Assembly: GCF_037392515.1 (NCBI RefSeq)
Contig: NC_090288.1
Span: 1,178,001-1,242,000, forward strand
Length of the DNA stretch: 64,000 nucleotides
Direction of reading: 5' to 3'
From: Haliotis asinina
Lineage: Eukaryota; Mollusca; Gastropoda; Lepetellida; Haliotidae
A program made the position numbers and the translations under genes. Under the pieces are notes generated by a model, which saw only the letters and a list, made by a program, of their open reading frames with translations, did no database searches and had not been told where the DNA came from. Position 1 is the stretch's first letter, and each line of letters starts with the position of its first letter. Below are positions 50,601-63,100 of this stretch, piece after piece.

Positions 50601-52957
50601 AGGCAGTTTCAAGTCAGAGTGGGTTCTACCCTGTCTGATCATTACAGTCAGGATCAGGGTGTTCCACGAAGCAGTATTTTGTCCATCACATTATTTAGTA
50701 TTAACATTAACTGTTTAACTGAAATGATTCAACTGATGGATCACTTTTTGTGGATGATTTTAATATTTCTTGTCGCGGTAAGAATATGCATACTATTGAA
50801 CGGCAACTACGGTTGTGTTTAAACAAGATTAATAAATGGTGTCTTGAAAACGGCTTTAAATTTTCTAAATAAAAAACTAATTGCATACATTTCTGCAGAC
50901 CCAGAACTGTTTCTAATGTTTCTAAATGGCACGCCCATCAAAGTTGTCAAGGAGGCCAGGTATTTAGGTCTGATTTTCGACTTACATTTAACTTTTCTTC
51001 CGCATATCAAATTCCTAAAAACTAAATGCCTGAAGGCACTTGATTTATTGAAAGTCATTTCTGACAGAAAGTTGGGAGAGGATCGAGCTACCCCTCTACA
51101 CCTACTTAGATCACTTGTCCGTTCGAAGCTTGATTATGGCTCAATTGTATATGGTGGAGCCTGCAAAAGCAACCTAAAGCTATAATTAGATTCTGTCCAT
51201 CATCAAGGTCTACGACTTTGTCTTGGCTCCTTTCGAACTTCACCTGTTGACACCCTCTACGTCGAGGCTGATTAACCATGTCTTGAGCAGCGGCGTATAA
51301 AATTAGCTTTACAATATATAACAAGACTATATTCCAATGAGTCAAACCCTGCATATAACTGTGTTTTCAATCCTCTCCATGAGGATTTATACAACAAGAA
51401 ATCTTCTCTTGTTCCGCCGCTTGGTTTAATAAAAAAAACCACTTATTTTTGCTGCCGGCATTGAGCTGAGTAATATAGCTCCTCTTCTCCTCCTTGGCAC
51501 TTGGTTAGGCCCCAAGTGGATATAACATTGACCACATTTAAAAAATCAGAACCTAATGAACTAAAATATTAACAAGAATTTAGCCAATTATGTACTAAAC
51601 ATAATACATATAAATATTTATTTACAGATGTATCCAAGGATGGTGGAGCTGTAGCTTGTGCCACTGTCACTGGATCCAGAACAATAGCTTCCTGACTGCC
51701 TGATAACAGCTCTGTTTTTACAGCGGAAACTAACGCCATATTAACAACCTAAAATTATATTCAAAGACACCCTAAACCTAAGAAATATATAACCTATTCC
51801 GACTCTCTGTCTTGCCTTCAGGCGATTAAAAACGTAGCATGTAAACATCTACTTCTAATAGAATGTTTTAAATTGTATAATGATCTTGCTACTGGCCAAT
51901 ACGACATCGTCTTTTGTTGGTTACCTAGCCACGTAGGCATTTCTGGTAACGCGATGGCTGATCTTGCGGCCAAGGCAGCTCTCAACAAATCTGTGACACC
52001 ATTTCTTATTCCATACGCTGATTACAAAGCCAGCATTAGAACTTACACCCGCGATCTGATGCAGAAGAAGTGGGACACCCAAATAGGTATAAATAAACTA
52101 CATGAAATAAAACCCTATATATATCGGTTATACCTACTTTGGCTGTCAGTCCAGAATTGAAGAGGTCATTTTGCGACGATGTCGTATTGGTCATACCAGA
52201 TATACTCATGCATACCTGTTAAAAGGTGAGGATCCTCCGTTTTGTAACCCTTGTGATGAGAGAGTCACGGTCAAGCATATCCTGCTTGACTGTGTTGAAT
52301 TCTCCACCATAAGGGATAAGTATTTTACAGTAAAAAACCTTTAGTGCCTTTTTAACACAGTAAGTTCTCTCTTAATTATTGTTTTTTTAAAAGAAATTGA
52401 TTTCTTGGTTGAATTTTTAGTAATATGTTGTGTAAATAGATGCCTTTTAATGATTGGTAGTTTAGATTAGGAACTAGAATTGTTAGTGGCTGTACCCTCA
52501 AAACGGGTTGAAGTACTGTAACATTATTTTCCTCCTGAGAGGCTATGTAAGTCCCAAAACTTTCAAGTCGACTTAAACTTACCAGGCATTTTAAACGTAG
52601 TATTGTTGTTTTAATTCTGGCTAACAATTCCTACAATCGCCAGCAGCTGAAGGGACTGGGTCCATGTAGCAACGTACTGCATGTCCCCATGGTCCGTAGT
52701 ATGGTGATCTACCTTCTGTTGTTGGCGATCTATAGCCTGGTTTGTTTTTGTTTTTTGATGTTGTATTGTCTAAATAGTGATATTAGTTTCAACTTCCCAT
52801 GCTAGTTTTAATTCTATGATATTCTAGTTGTTTTAATGTCCTTCGTTGACAGAATTTGAACACATGCATATATTCCACTTGAATGTTAAATGTTCTCGTC
52901 ACCATATGGCTGAGATATTGCCGTTGTGATGTTAAATATTAACTCACTCACTCACTC
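47700..52957 (+). mobile_element. Decayed I/Nimb-like LINE with RNase H
   Basis: A GC-rich 5' leader (about 47740-47960) precedes remains of ORF1 with a zinc knuckle (PNPLRCFKCQTFGHG, about 48512-48565). ORF2 follows: an endonuclease piece starting SLIQWN, with an internal deletion to MGDLNGHNPLWG (about 49195-49430); reverse transcriptase (50010-50880) with IPKPGRDHTNPSNYRPISLT, FFDLEKAYDRTW and FVDD; RNase H (51620-52010) with FTDVSKDGG and WLPSHVGISGNAMADLAA; and a C-terminal RRCRIGHTRYTHAYLL ... CNPC ... HILLDC zinc-like motif. Many stops and frameshifts interrupt both ORFs. The 3' end (52902-52957) is 'atatggctgagatattgccg' followed by (actc)n. CCHC ORF1, RNase H and the C-terminal C-C-H-C motif support the I group; the exact clade is an inference. 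Confidence 0.88.
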
Positions 52958-53911
52958 TTTCTCAGAATCGCCAACTCACTGATAAACAGAGACAATATGT
53001 ATACACTCTCGTGGTCAGTGACGGCCATAATTTGAGCTGCAGCGAATTAGTGACACCTCGTCAATACTGTTGCCGAGGTGGCACGAATGGTTTTGTACAG
53101 TGTGGATAGATTGCAACTCTTGCTTAGTGATGGCACGAGTTTGTGGAGAGCATTCACTCCAACGGGAACATACAACACCAAACTGCGTCGTTTAGTGTTT
53201 CTTTAGAAACAGCTGACTTATCTCTTGACGCCATTTGTTACTAGGGACGCGCGTGGTCCAGTTTAACACTGTTGTTCACTGTCACGAGTGGTGCATGTTG
53301 TGATCTACCCTCGATGTTTGTTTATGTTCCCCGAGCCCGAAGTCTTAGTTCCTTAGATGTACAATATTCAGTCCGCTTAGACTACTATTGCAGTGTCATA
53401 TGAACAGGTTATTAAACAGCGATTTAATTCAACTTTATACGTAAAACTGATAATATTAATGAAAATGATTTCTATAGTTAATGAAATGTACATGCACACA
53501 CATGTGAAGGAATGCTAATTTTGAATTGTGTGAAGCAGGATACAAATCTTTTTGTAGCCATTCCTAGATTTTGCACACCAGAAAAACAGATTTAGAGTTC
53601 TCCCTTCCCTCGATTTGCATTCGTAAAACATCGGTAATTTCCATACATCATACGTAAGTCAATGGTATTCGAGGTAGAGAATTATTACCACGAAGTACCG
53701 ACTGAGTTGCCACTGGCAGCGGGGTACATTGAAATGTATCTCGCTATTGAGCATGTGCATTGAAAATAATGGAAGAGCGCTCAGGCAATTAGACAATTAG
53801 GCAATTAGAATTTGTGTGAGGTAAGATAAAGAAAAACATACCTACAGCACGTGACCAGTGTTGACCAGTGCGTAGCCAACATTGCTCTGCAAGTGAGATA
53901 AAACAGCAATA
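52958..53911. other. Intergenic DNA, nothing recognised
   Basis: No exon-like segment, domain or clear repeat was seen between the LINE tail and the large minisatellite. Confidence 0.4.
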
Positions 53912-55370
53912 TAGTGGAGAGGTCAGCTACATAATGAACATGTAAGCTATGTAAGCAGCTGTTTAGTGGAGAATACAGCTCTATAGCAGGTATATAGTGG
54001 AGAATACAGCAATGTATTTGGTATATAGTGGAGACTTCAGATATATAGCAGGTATACAGTGGAGAATACAGCTATGTATTTGGTATATAGTGGAGACTTC
54101 AGCTATATAGCAAGTATATAGTGGAGAATACAGCTATATAGCAGGTATATAGTGGAGACTTCAGCTATATAGCAGCTATATAGTTCAGAATACAGCAATG
54201 TAGTTGGTATATAGCAGAGACTTCAGCTATATAGCAGGTATATAGTGGAGAATACAGCTATGTATTTGGTATATAGTGGAGACTTCAGCTATATAGCAAG
54301 TATATAGTGGAGAATACAGCTATATAGCAGGTATATAGTGGAGACTTCAGCTATATAGCAGCTATATAGTTCAGAATACAGCAATGTAGTTGGTATATAG
54401 CAGAGACTTCAGCTATATAGCAGGTATATAGTGGAGACTTCAGCTATATAGCAGGTATATAGTGGAGACTTCAGCTATATAGCAGGCATATAGTTCAGAA
54501 CACAGCAATGTAGTTGGTATATAGCAGAGACTTCAGCCATATAGCAGGTATACAGTGGAGAATACAACAATGTAGTTGGTATATAGTGGAGACTTCAGCT
54601 ATATAGCGGGTATATAGTGGAGACTTCAGCTATATAGCAGGCATATAGTTCAGAATACAGCAATGTAGTTGGTATATAGCAGAGACTTCAGGTATATAGC
54701 AGGTATATAGTGGAGACTTCAGCTATATAGCAGGCATATAGTGGAGAATACAACAATGTAGTTGGTATATAGTGGAGACTTCAGCTATATAGCAGGTATA
54801 TAGTGGAGACTTCAGCTATATAGCAGGTATATAGTGGAGAATACAACAATGTAGTTGGTATATAGTGGAGAATACAGCTATATAGCAGGTATATAGTGGA
54901 GAATACAGCTTATTATAGCAGGTATATAGTGGAGAATACAGCAATGTCTTTGGTCTATAGTGGAGACTTCAGCTATATAGCAGGTATATAGTGGAGAATA
55001 CAGCTATATAGCAGATATATAGTGGAGAATACAGCTTATTATAGCAGGTATCTAGTGGAGAATACAGCAATGTAGTTGGTATATAGTGGAGACTTCAGAT
55101 ATATAGCAGGTATATAGTGGAAAATACAGCAATGTAGTTGGTATTTAGTAGAGACGTCAGCTATATACCAAGTATATAGTGGAGAATACAGCAATGCAGT
55201 TGGTATATAGTAGAGACTTCAACTACATAGCAGGTATATAGTGGAGACTACAGCAATGCGGTTGGTATACAGTAGAGACTTCAGCTATATAGCAGGTAGA
55301 TAGTGGAGAATACAGCAATATAGTTGGTATATAGTGGAGATTTCAGCAATATTGCAGCAACATAGTAGAG
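53912..55370. repeat. Large ~30/60 bp minisatellite (1.46 kb)
   Basis: Alternating subunits: 'gacttcagctatatagcagg' plus 'tatatagtgga', and 'gaatacagcaatgtagttgg' plus 'tatatagtgga'. Individual subunits vary, and larger duplicated blocks occur (about 54050-54230 resembles 54230-54400), which suggests repeated unequal exchange. No coding potential seen. Confidence 0.92.
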
Positions 55371-55619
55371 AAGAGAGTTATACTGCTGCATTATAATGGA
55401 GAATTACGCTAAACAAATAACAATGGAATACGGTCATTTGATCCTAAACCATCCTCGACAATCGAGGTATTATATCATGGGCTGTATCATTACTGATAAC
55501 TTGGACTCATGTGGTGTCCTTACATCATCTGCCTCTGACTTAAAACAGCATTTGTCTCGTTCATGGGAGTACTTTGACTCGCCAGTATTTAGTAGCATAC
55601 AAGCAGTGGAATACCCATG

Positions 55620-55756
55620 TAGTTAAACAGTACGCTCGCCATGAAGAAGATCCGGGTTCGATTCATCACGTGGAAGCAATGTGCCAAGTCCATTTCTAGT
55701 GTCCACCTCCATGATAATGGTAGATTATTTCTAAAAGCGGTGTAAAACTAAAGTAG
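55620..55756 (+). mobile_element. tRNA-derived SINE (family 2), decayed
   Basis: 'gatccgggttcgattcatca' (B-box-like) is followed by 'aagcaatgtgccaagtccat' and 'aaaagcggtgtaaaactaaa'. The first part is truncated. Confidence 0.65.
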
Positions 55757-56783
55757 TTTCCTAATAACACACCAGCATATCATAACTACATGAGCGAATG
55801 GGTGTGTGGTATTTACCGTTGTAGGTTAGGTTAGGGGCTTGTCTTCTCAACTTCCACCAACGGTGGTACATGAGAGAATGGAATTACCACTTAAACTGAA
55901 TATTCTAACCAGAGGAACCATGCTCTGCTACCAATGTTATGAACAGTTTGTAATGTTCTCAGATGTTTTCGGTTTCTTAGCATAAACGCATCCGCTTCGC
56001 GGCCAGGTCATAGCTTTTCATGCTGCACGAGATTTTGTGCAAGGTCCGACTGACTGTGTATCATTAACAGAGTTATAAAGATTATTTGGAGTGTCAGGTA
56101 CTGAGTGTTGATGGGTTGCTTTCCCCAAGTCTTAGAATATTAGAAATAAAAACATAGTTGGAGAAAATTACTGACAGTTTGAGAGTATCTAAACAGACAA
56201 CAGTTTCATATTCAGTTTAAGGTTCATAAATTATTAGCTTATTTCTCATTTCGTTGGAAAGGGAATTTCACGTTTAGATGGTTACAAGGAGATTTCACGT
56301 TTAGTTCGTTAAAAGGTATGTCAAAATTTATCTTAATAAGTTACAGTTTAATTCCCACTGCTCAACATCACTTATATACACATGGCTGTAAAATGGCTAT
56401 AAAATAACCATGCAAATTGGGGATATACAGATAGATTACTTTTAGTGAATGTTGTAAACCGTAATGTGTTTGACCTTTTGTCTTCAGTGAAGTTTGGACT
56501 TCTAAGCTACCTCCATTCAACTGTACAACCAAAGGTTAACCCATCTCGGTTGTCGCACCCTGTTGACGTCTCGGTCTCGCCCCCAGGTGACCGTGTATAT
56601 CAAGTATAGTGTCTGTTCAAACTCTCCCTGCATCTTCTGGGTTTTCATCTTCATAGACTTTGGGTGTGCTTTCGAAAATGCAAATAACATATTTTAGAAG
56701 GATTTTACTTAACACACGACACCCAATAATTAGTTGTGGAAACATTCAGTAAATCCCTCGCATTCGCTCTCAGTGTGATCCAC
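55757..56783. other. Intergenic DNA, nothing recognised
   Basis: No gene or clear repeat seen. Confidence 0.4.
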
Positions 56784-56935
56784 GGGTGGCGGGGTAGCTT
56801 AGCGGGTAAACGGTTCTCTCGTCACGCCGAGTGCCCGGGTTAGATTCCCAACATGGATAGAATGTGTGAAGTCCATTTTCTCATCAGACTACTAAAAGTG
56901 GCGTAAAACTCAACTCACTCACTGATTCTGAACCA
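56784..56935 (+). mobile_element. tRNA-derived SINE (family 2), best copy
   Basis: A-box-like 'tagcttagcgg' and B-box-like 'gggttagattccc' sit at tRNA spacing. They are followed by 'aatgtgtgaagtccattttc' and a 3' end 'agtggcgtaaaactcaactc' with an actc tail. Confidence 0.82.
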
Positions 56936-57131
56936 GCAACGTCTGAGGCCTCCTTTGATCAAAGCGACATTAAACAGAACTCACTCACATTATTTAATTT
57001 AACACCCCCCGTAACACTTCCATATGTCATTGTGGGTCAAATATTTCCGTTGAAATTTAAAAGAGAAGATTTTGCTATATCATCCCATCCATCGGACACT
57101 CGTTAATGAGGAATCTCTACTGAGAATATGC

Positions 57132-57235
57132 AAATTGAGGAAGTGAGTATGGTTTTACGCCCCTTTCAGCAACATTCTAGCAATGTCGCAGCGAGGACAC
57201 CACAAATGGGCTTCACACACACGAGATTGCTCCTT
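57132..57235 (-). mobile_element. SINE family 2, partial
   Basis: In reverse orientation, 'ggttttacgcccctttcagc', 'aacattctagcaatgtcgca' and 'caaatgggcttcacacac' match the body and tail of family 2. Confidence 0.65.
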
Positions 57236-57607
57236 AACTGTGGCTTCCTAATCAAAGTGAAAACAGGGAGTGGAAATGTGGAACACACAATTCACTCACC
57301 CAAAGAAACTGGGAGAGAATACCCTATGTAAGTTATGAAACAATCCAATGCTGTACAACCTTTCTCATCCGGACCCGTGTGACAGTGTAGTCAAGTTTAG
57401 ACAGGTCTGAGTTCGTGTTGTTACAGCATGACGAAGCATGTCCAACACTATATTTTACGTAACACGACACTAAAGTACATTTTCTGTGTATGTGCAGTGT
57501 TGAATGTCTCGAAATTCGATCGCTAATAGTGAATGACTAAATTAAAATTTACATCACATCGGCATTTTTTCAGTTTCTATTTGACAATTTTCACACGATG
57601 AGAATTA

Positions 57608-57768
57608 GTGAGGGAGTTTAGTTTTACGCCGTTTCTAGCGATATACCAGCAATATCACGGCGGGCGATACCAGAAATGGGCGTTACACATCGTACCCATG
57701 TAGGGAATCGAACTCGGGACTTCAGTGTGACGAGCTGACGCTTTAACCATTAGGCTACCGCATCGTCC
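57608..57768 (-). mobile_element. tRNA-derived SINE (family 2)
   Basis: Reverse orientation: 'gggagtttagttttacgccg' tail, 'agcaatatcacggcgggcga' body, 'gggaatcgaactcgggactt' (B box reversed), 'ctttaaccattaggctacc' (A box reversed). Confidence 0.85.
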
Positions 57769-57949
57769 CCGGTGCTGATTCGTTTTGACAACAATCAGTC
57801 GACAAGCGCAATAAAACAACTAAAATATCTTATATTTGTATTTAAAAGTAAGTAATCACTCAAGGTATCACTATACAGGGTAAAATGATATGCGCAAAGA
57901 ATTCACATCGCCAGCAACAGAACATATATCATTACACCAAGGACCATGG

Positions 57950-58737
57950 GGATTTACAGTACCTTGACTGCCTGCATGAACGCCACGTTGATTTACAGCA
58001 CCTTGACTGCCTGCATGAACCCCACGTTGATTTACAGCACCTTGACTGCCTACATGAACCCCACGTTGATTTACAGCACCTTGACTGCCTGCATGAACCC
58101 AACGTTGATTTACAGTACCTTGACTGCCTGCATGAACCCAACGTTGATTTACAGCACCTTGACTGCCTACATGAACCCCACGTTGAGTTACAGCACCTTG
58201 ACTACCTGCATGAACCCCACGTTGATTTACAGCATCTTGACTGCCTGCATGAACCCCACGTTGATTTACAGTACCTTGACTGTCTGCATGAACCCAACGT
58301 TGATTTACAGCACCTTGACTGCCTGCATGAACCCCACGTTGATTTACAGCACCTTGACTGCCTGCATGAACCCCACGTTGAGTTACAGCACCTTGACTAC
58401 CTGCATGAACCCCACGTTGATTTACAGTACCTTGACTGCCTGCATGAACCCCACGTTGATTTACAGCACCTTGACTGCCTACATGAACCCAACGTTGATT
58501 TACAGTACCTTGACTGCCTGCATGAACCCCACGTTGATTTACAGTACCTTGATTGCCTGCATGAACCCCACGTTGATTTACAGTACCTTGACTGCCTGCA
58601 TGAACCCAACGTTGATTTACAGCACCTTGACTGCCTGCATGAACCCCACGTTGATTTACAGCACCTTGACTGCCTGCATGAACCCAACGTTGATTTACAG
58701 CACCTTGACTGCCTGCATGAACCCCGTGTTGATGTAC
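57950..58737. repeat. 39 bp minisatellite, about 20 copies
   Basis: The unit includes 'ttgatttacagcaccttgac' and 'tgcctgcatgaaccccacg'. As 39 is a multiple of three, a 289-residue open frame (57885-58754) repeats VDLQHLDCLHEPH, a second + frame and minus frames are also open. Most differences between copies change the amino acid (cac/tac, cac/aac, gat/gag, tgc/tac), so there is no sign of coding constraint. Confidence 0.9.
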
Positions 58738-58754
58738 ATAATCCCTTCAGTTGA

Positions 58755-58912
58755 TAGTGAGTGAGTGAGTGAGTGAGTTTAGTTTTACGCCGCTTTTAGC
58801 AATATTCCAGCAATATCACGGCAAGGGACAACAGAAAATGGGCCTCACACATTGTATCCATGTGGGGTCTTCGGCGTGACGAGAGAACGCTTTAACCACT
58901 CGGCTACAGTTG
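58755..58912 (-). mobile_element. tRNA-derived SINE (family 2)
   Basis: It starts with (gtga)n, then 'gtttagttttacgccgcttt', 'agcaatattccagcaatatc' and, at the far end, 'gctttaaccactcggctac' (reversed A box). It abuts the 39 bp minisatellite. Confidence 0.82.
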
Positions 58913-60043
58913 ATAGAGAAACGTATGCAAACTATCAAAGAACACATACATTTGTACTACGATTAAAACTCTGGTAGATAATAAAAGACTTTGAATGACG
59001 TGGCCTTATATACCTTCGCAATTAAAAAAAAAAATTTTACGGTGCTTCAACCCCCGCCAGAGAGGAATGTAGCAACGAATTGTGGACAAGAGAAATACTC
59101 GACACAGAAAAGTCAGCTATTTCGTTTCAAAGCAGAATCATTCACTTAAGTTCCATTTGAAACTTGGAAAATACTGAAAGGAAATCTCAAACTGACTGTT
59201 CATGGTGTATGGTCGTCGTCAGCATAACCCCGATGATTGTACACACCAGTCACATGACAACATGCCTATCTAGCTGCCACACACGGTGTACTGGAGACAT
59301 CCAACTCAAAAACTCTAGCACACACTATGGACTTGAAAGTAACGTTTTAATTTCCCAGTTATATTGGTTCTCCAATGCATGACATATCTGTTTTAAAAAC
59401 ACTTTGTTTGCTCTCTGCATCTGGTGACCAGTAGGAATAACATAGAGGACATAATGCACTGACGTGTTAAGTGTTAAGATTCTAGTCATCATATTGATAC
59501 CGTTTGATTTTGAACGGAAACATTCAGTGACATAGCTAATTGTTATACAGAAGACCCCGCGCTTACACCGGAGTGTTGCTCAAAAAGTTGGACAAGTCAT
59601 CAGTACTATCTAAACAAACAGCTTTGACAACTGTTTTGCTTACAAGAAAAACATTGGCTGACATATATTAATATTTTGTCAGAGACGATGCGTGCACGTT
59701 TTCAACTGCAGAGTGTAAGTTGATTTGTCGTGGTTTAAGCAGGAATTTGTTTACACCAGGTCCCTGTTTACAGAAGTTAGTTGTGTTATGATCATGCTGC
59801 TGTAACAATGTTTAAATACTTTCCCACGTGTATTTTAATTGGTTACTGTGAAATTCTAAATCGATGAGCCCAGTAAGTCAATGCTACGTAACAGTCCTGT
59901 ATATTATATAAACAGTAACTGCCCTCGTGAGTGAGTGAGTGTTAGTTCGGGGTGTCCTCGGCCGGTTCAAGGTCTCCACGTCACGCATCAATACACGGTC
60001 ACGAGACTTTGATCATGTGATCAATTACATAAAGTAGAACTGC
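58913..60043. other. Intergenic DNA upstream of the FAS1 gene
   Basis: A poly-A tract lies at about 59022-59034. No gene or element recognised. A short gtgagtgagtg tract at about 59929 may be a decayed SINE tail. Confidence 0.4.
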
Positions 60044-60053
60044 TATAAATAGC
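60044..60053 (+). promoter_or_regulatory. TATA box of the FAS1 gene
   Basis: 'tataaatagc' lies 81 bases upstream of the ATG at 60125, fitting a transcription start near 60075. Confidence 0.7.
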
Positions 60054-60124
60054 CTCATCGTCTTCACCGGTTAGACGCACACGGTTCTCAGCAAGGAAGA
60101 AACGTGCAACAGAGGGCTCCAAGA

Positions 60125-63100
60125 ATGAATTCTGTAATTTGTGTTCTAGCTGCACTTGCATGCACGTGCACGGCTCTTACCCGGGAAGGCATCTGGTTGC
60201 AGATGCACTTCGGTGGAGGAGTAAAAGGTGGTGTAAATATCCCCCAGCTTGCTACAGCCCTAGGGGAGAAGACACTGGTGGAGCTTGTCACGAAAGCTGA
60301 CCTCGCCGACACGCTGTCCAGCAACGGTGAGTCAACGACCTCACGGGGCACCCGTACTCGCATACCAGGGGGAGGTCACGGTAGTGGTTTGTAAATGGTC
60401 TTCGAATGGTCGACACGATTCTCAAATTATACTCCAAAAGTTCTCAATTCGTCATTAAACCTTTCGCTTTGTAAGTTCCAAGTGGAGAATCTTTAGCATT
60501 TCGAATAACGTCAAGTTCAGTGAAAATATGTATAACATTTAATTTGTTAAACTAAATTTTAATATATGTATAACATGTAAGTTGTTAAACTAAATTTTAG
60601 AAATTATAGAAATAAACAGGAGAGGACCTATTCATATTGAGAAACTACTGATCATGAAATCTTGATTTTAGATACTTTGGATATTTATTAGAATATATTA
60701 CAATGACCTGCATTAGAGGTCTTGTTTGTAAACAAACGTACTTTATGACAGTGGTTGTTAGTGAGGCAAAACACAATTTCTCATTATACCAACAGCCCAT
60801 TGTGACTGTTTGCTAACAACAAAAGTCAGCTTCTCCTCATCTGTGACATGTACCGTCACGGATGTTGTAGATGAACATGTTCTTTGTACAAGTAGAGTTT
60901 GGTGTTGACATTAGTTTCGTGGGGCGGTTTTCTTCATACGCCCTAAGCACGATTCTGTTTCGACTTGAGGACAGCGGACTCTATGGAGCTATGTTGCTTC
61001 CTTCCATAATTCTGTGTTATATAATCAAAATATACTGGACAAAAATAGTAAGGGATATATGTAAATTTTGAAATGATAAAAAATGATCTACCTACTCTTT
61101 GACACTGTGATAAAATGTCAGAACGTTTTAACAGCCATTATGTACCGGTTGCTCCAAATGACACACAACACAGGTTCGCTGGCCTTGAATAACATTTTAT
61201 ATAATGCCTCGTATAGTGGTCACGTGCTTTAGTGACGTGATATTTTTGCACAGTCAGCCGATTTGGCAGACACTGAATTTGTTAGTTTGCTTATCTCAGG
61301 CCGGCAAAGGTTTACCCTGTTCAAAAGGATTTATGATATCTTCGATGCAATGAACATAATATACATTCAGACATTCCTATTTATAAATACCTCTGAATAC
61401 AATTTTTTCCCGACTTATCATCTCGGCCAGCATATTGACAGAAGATTGTTACAACCCTCAGCCGCTTCACAAATAATTGGTCGACCTTGACCCGTGACTG
61501 TCAAAGCCAGTTGTGGTTAAATATTTACGCTTTGCTATATGTGTTACACGCTTCACTTATAATCTGCAAGACACGCTGACTTCGTGATGTAGTCGGTGTT
61601 GACAGTTTTAATCAGCAAATTAACCAATTAGGTAATGAGAGAAATCACTTTGTCGTTGTTATAATGACGTCACGATTCCGGGGAAATCCAAGTTTCATTA
61701 AGATTTTCCCAGGCGATTGTCAGATTGTGCCGGCACCTTAGTTGACATCGTGCTTAATGACATATAGGCTTCACCGTAGCTCAACGTAGATCTACTGTTC
61801 GACTCTGTCGTCTTGAACAGTATGTCGAGTAAACAGAGTTCGAGTTATCAGGATCTGACATGTATTCCACCATTTGTGATCGACTCGAGTTATTCCAGGA
61901 CAGGAGGAATAACGACTCGCGCCCCTCTGGAAATTATTATAATTGTGTGTGTGTGTGTGTGTGTCTGTGTGTCTGTGTGTCTGTGTGTCTGTGTATGCGT
62001 GTCTGTGTCTGTGTGTCTGTGTGTGTGTGTGTGTGTGTCTGTGTCTGTGTCTGTGTCTGTGTGTGTGTAAATATATGGCTTAATAATCATAAATGGGATT
62101 GGTTCTATTGAAACAGCAAATAAGTTTAAATTAATGAAAAACCCAGCTACATTAAATCCCAAAGCAGAAACTCAAAAATGACTTTAAAATGTTTCTCAAG
62201 ATGCACCTGCGTGTAACTTTGCTGCCTCACCCCAAGAGCAATTTTCAATGAATTCGCTGAAACATGAAAGAATGACTTATGAAAGTCAGACTAAAGTATT
62301 CCTGTAGATGTGAAATATATACCTCGTTTAAAGAAAACGTTGATTGGTTACACACTGATAATATTGATATTGATTTGAGACAGCCATTTATGGTCACATT
62401 TCCTGAAACCGCTGGAAGCGCATGTACAATCACCACTACAAGCCCGCGAGATTATCAGAAATAGACTTAGTTGGTCTAGTGAGAATATCCATGTCAACAA
62501 ACGCTCGCTCGTGTATTGGAATCTCTCGTCGTCAACTGCATGAGTCTTATTTTTAAAAAAAACTTCACATTAGGCAACACTCTTCTGTTAGCTGCGTTCT
62601 TAGTACTTTCAATATGTCGATATTTTTTTTTCATGATTTTTTAAACAATAATATAATGTCATACACGATTTACGTAGTCGGGATTATTTTTATCAAAGCA
62701 CCACACACCATTACGGACATTCTTAGTGGTTTGTCGCATTTTCCCAAGCATCGACAACAAGCATCGAGTCACAGGGGGCGAGTCTTCCCGGAAGGTACCG
62801 AAAGGGACGAGTCTTCCCGGAAGGTACCGAAAGGGGCGAGTCTTCCCGGAAGGTACCGAAAGGGGCGAGTCTTCCCGGAAGGTACCAAAAAGGGGCGAGT
62901 GGTGACGAATAGAATGATATTCTACGTCAGATATTCTGTATTTCATTGATGCAGAGTGAGTACTGATTAACCCTTCCAGAATATCAGTATGGATGTTCGG
63001 ATACTGACGGAATTCATATTTCTTCCAGATCCCCCTGCACCCTTCACCGTATTCGGACCGACAGATGCCGCCTTCGCCGCTCTCTCTCAACCAACCAAAG

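Larger units (their letters stand above)
60327..63028. other. Intron 1 of the FAS1 gene
   Basis: 2.7 kb, mostly AT-rich, with a GT microsatellite and a 29 bp minisatellite listed separately. No nested gene seen. Confidence 0.55.

Noticed and set aside
61813-62162. Cys/Val-rich and Thr/Asp/His-rich frames
   Set aside because: Translation of the GT microsatellite.
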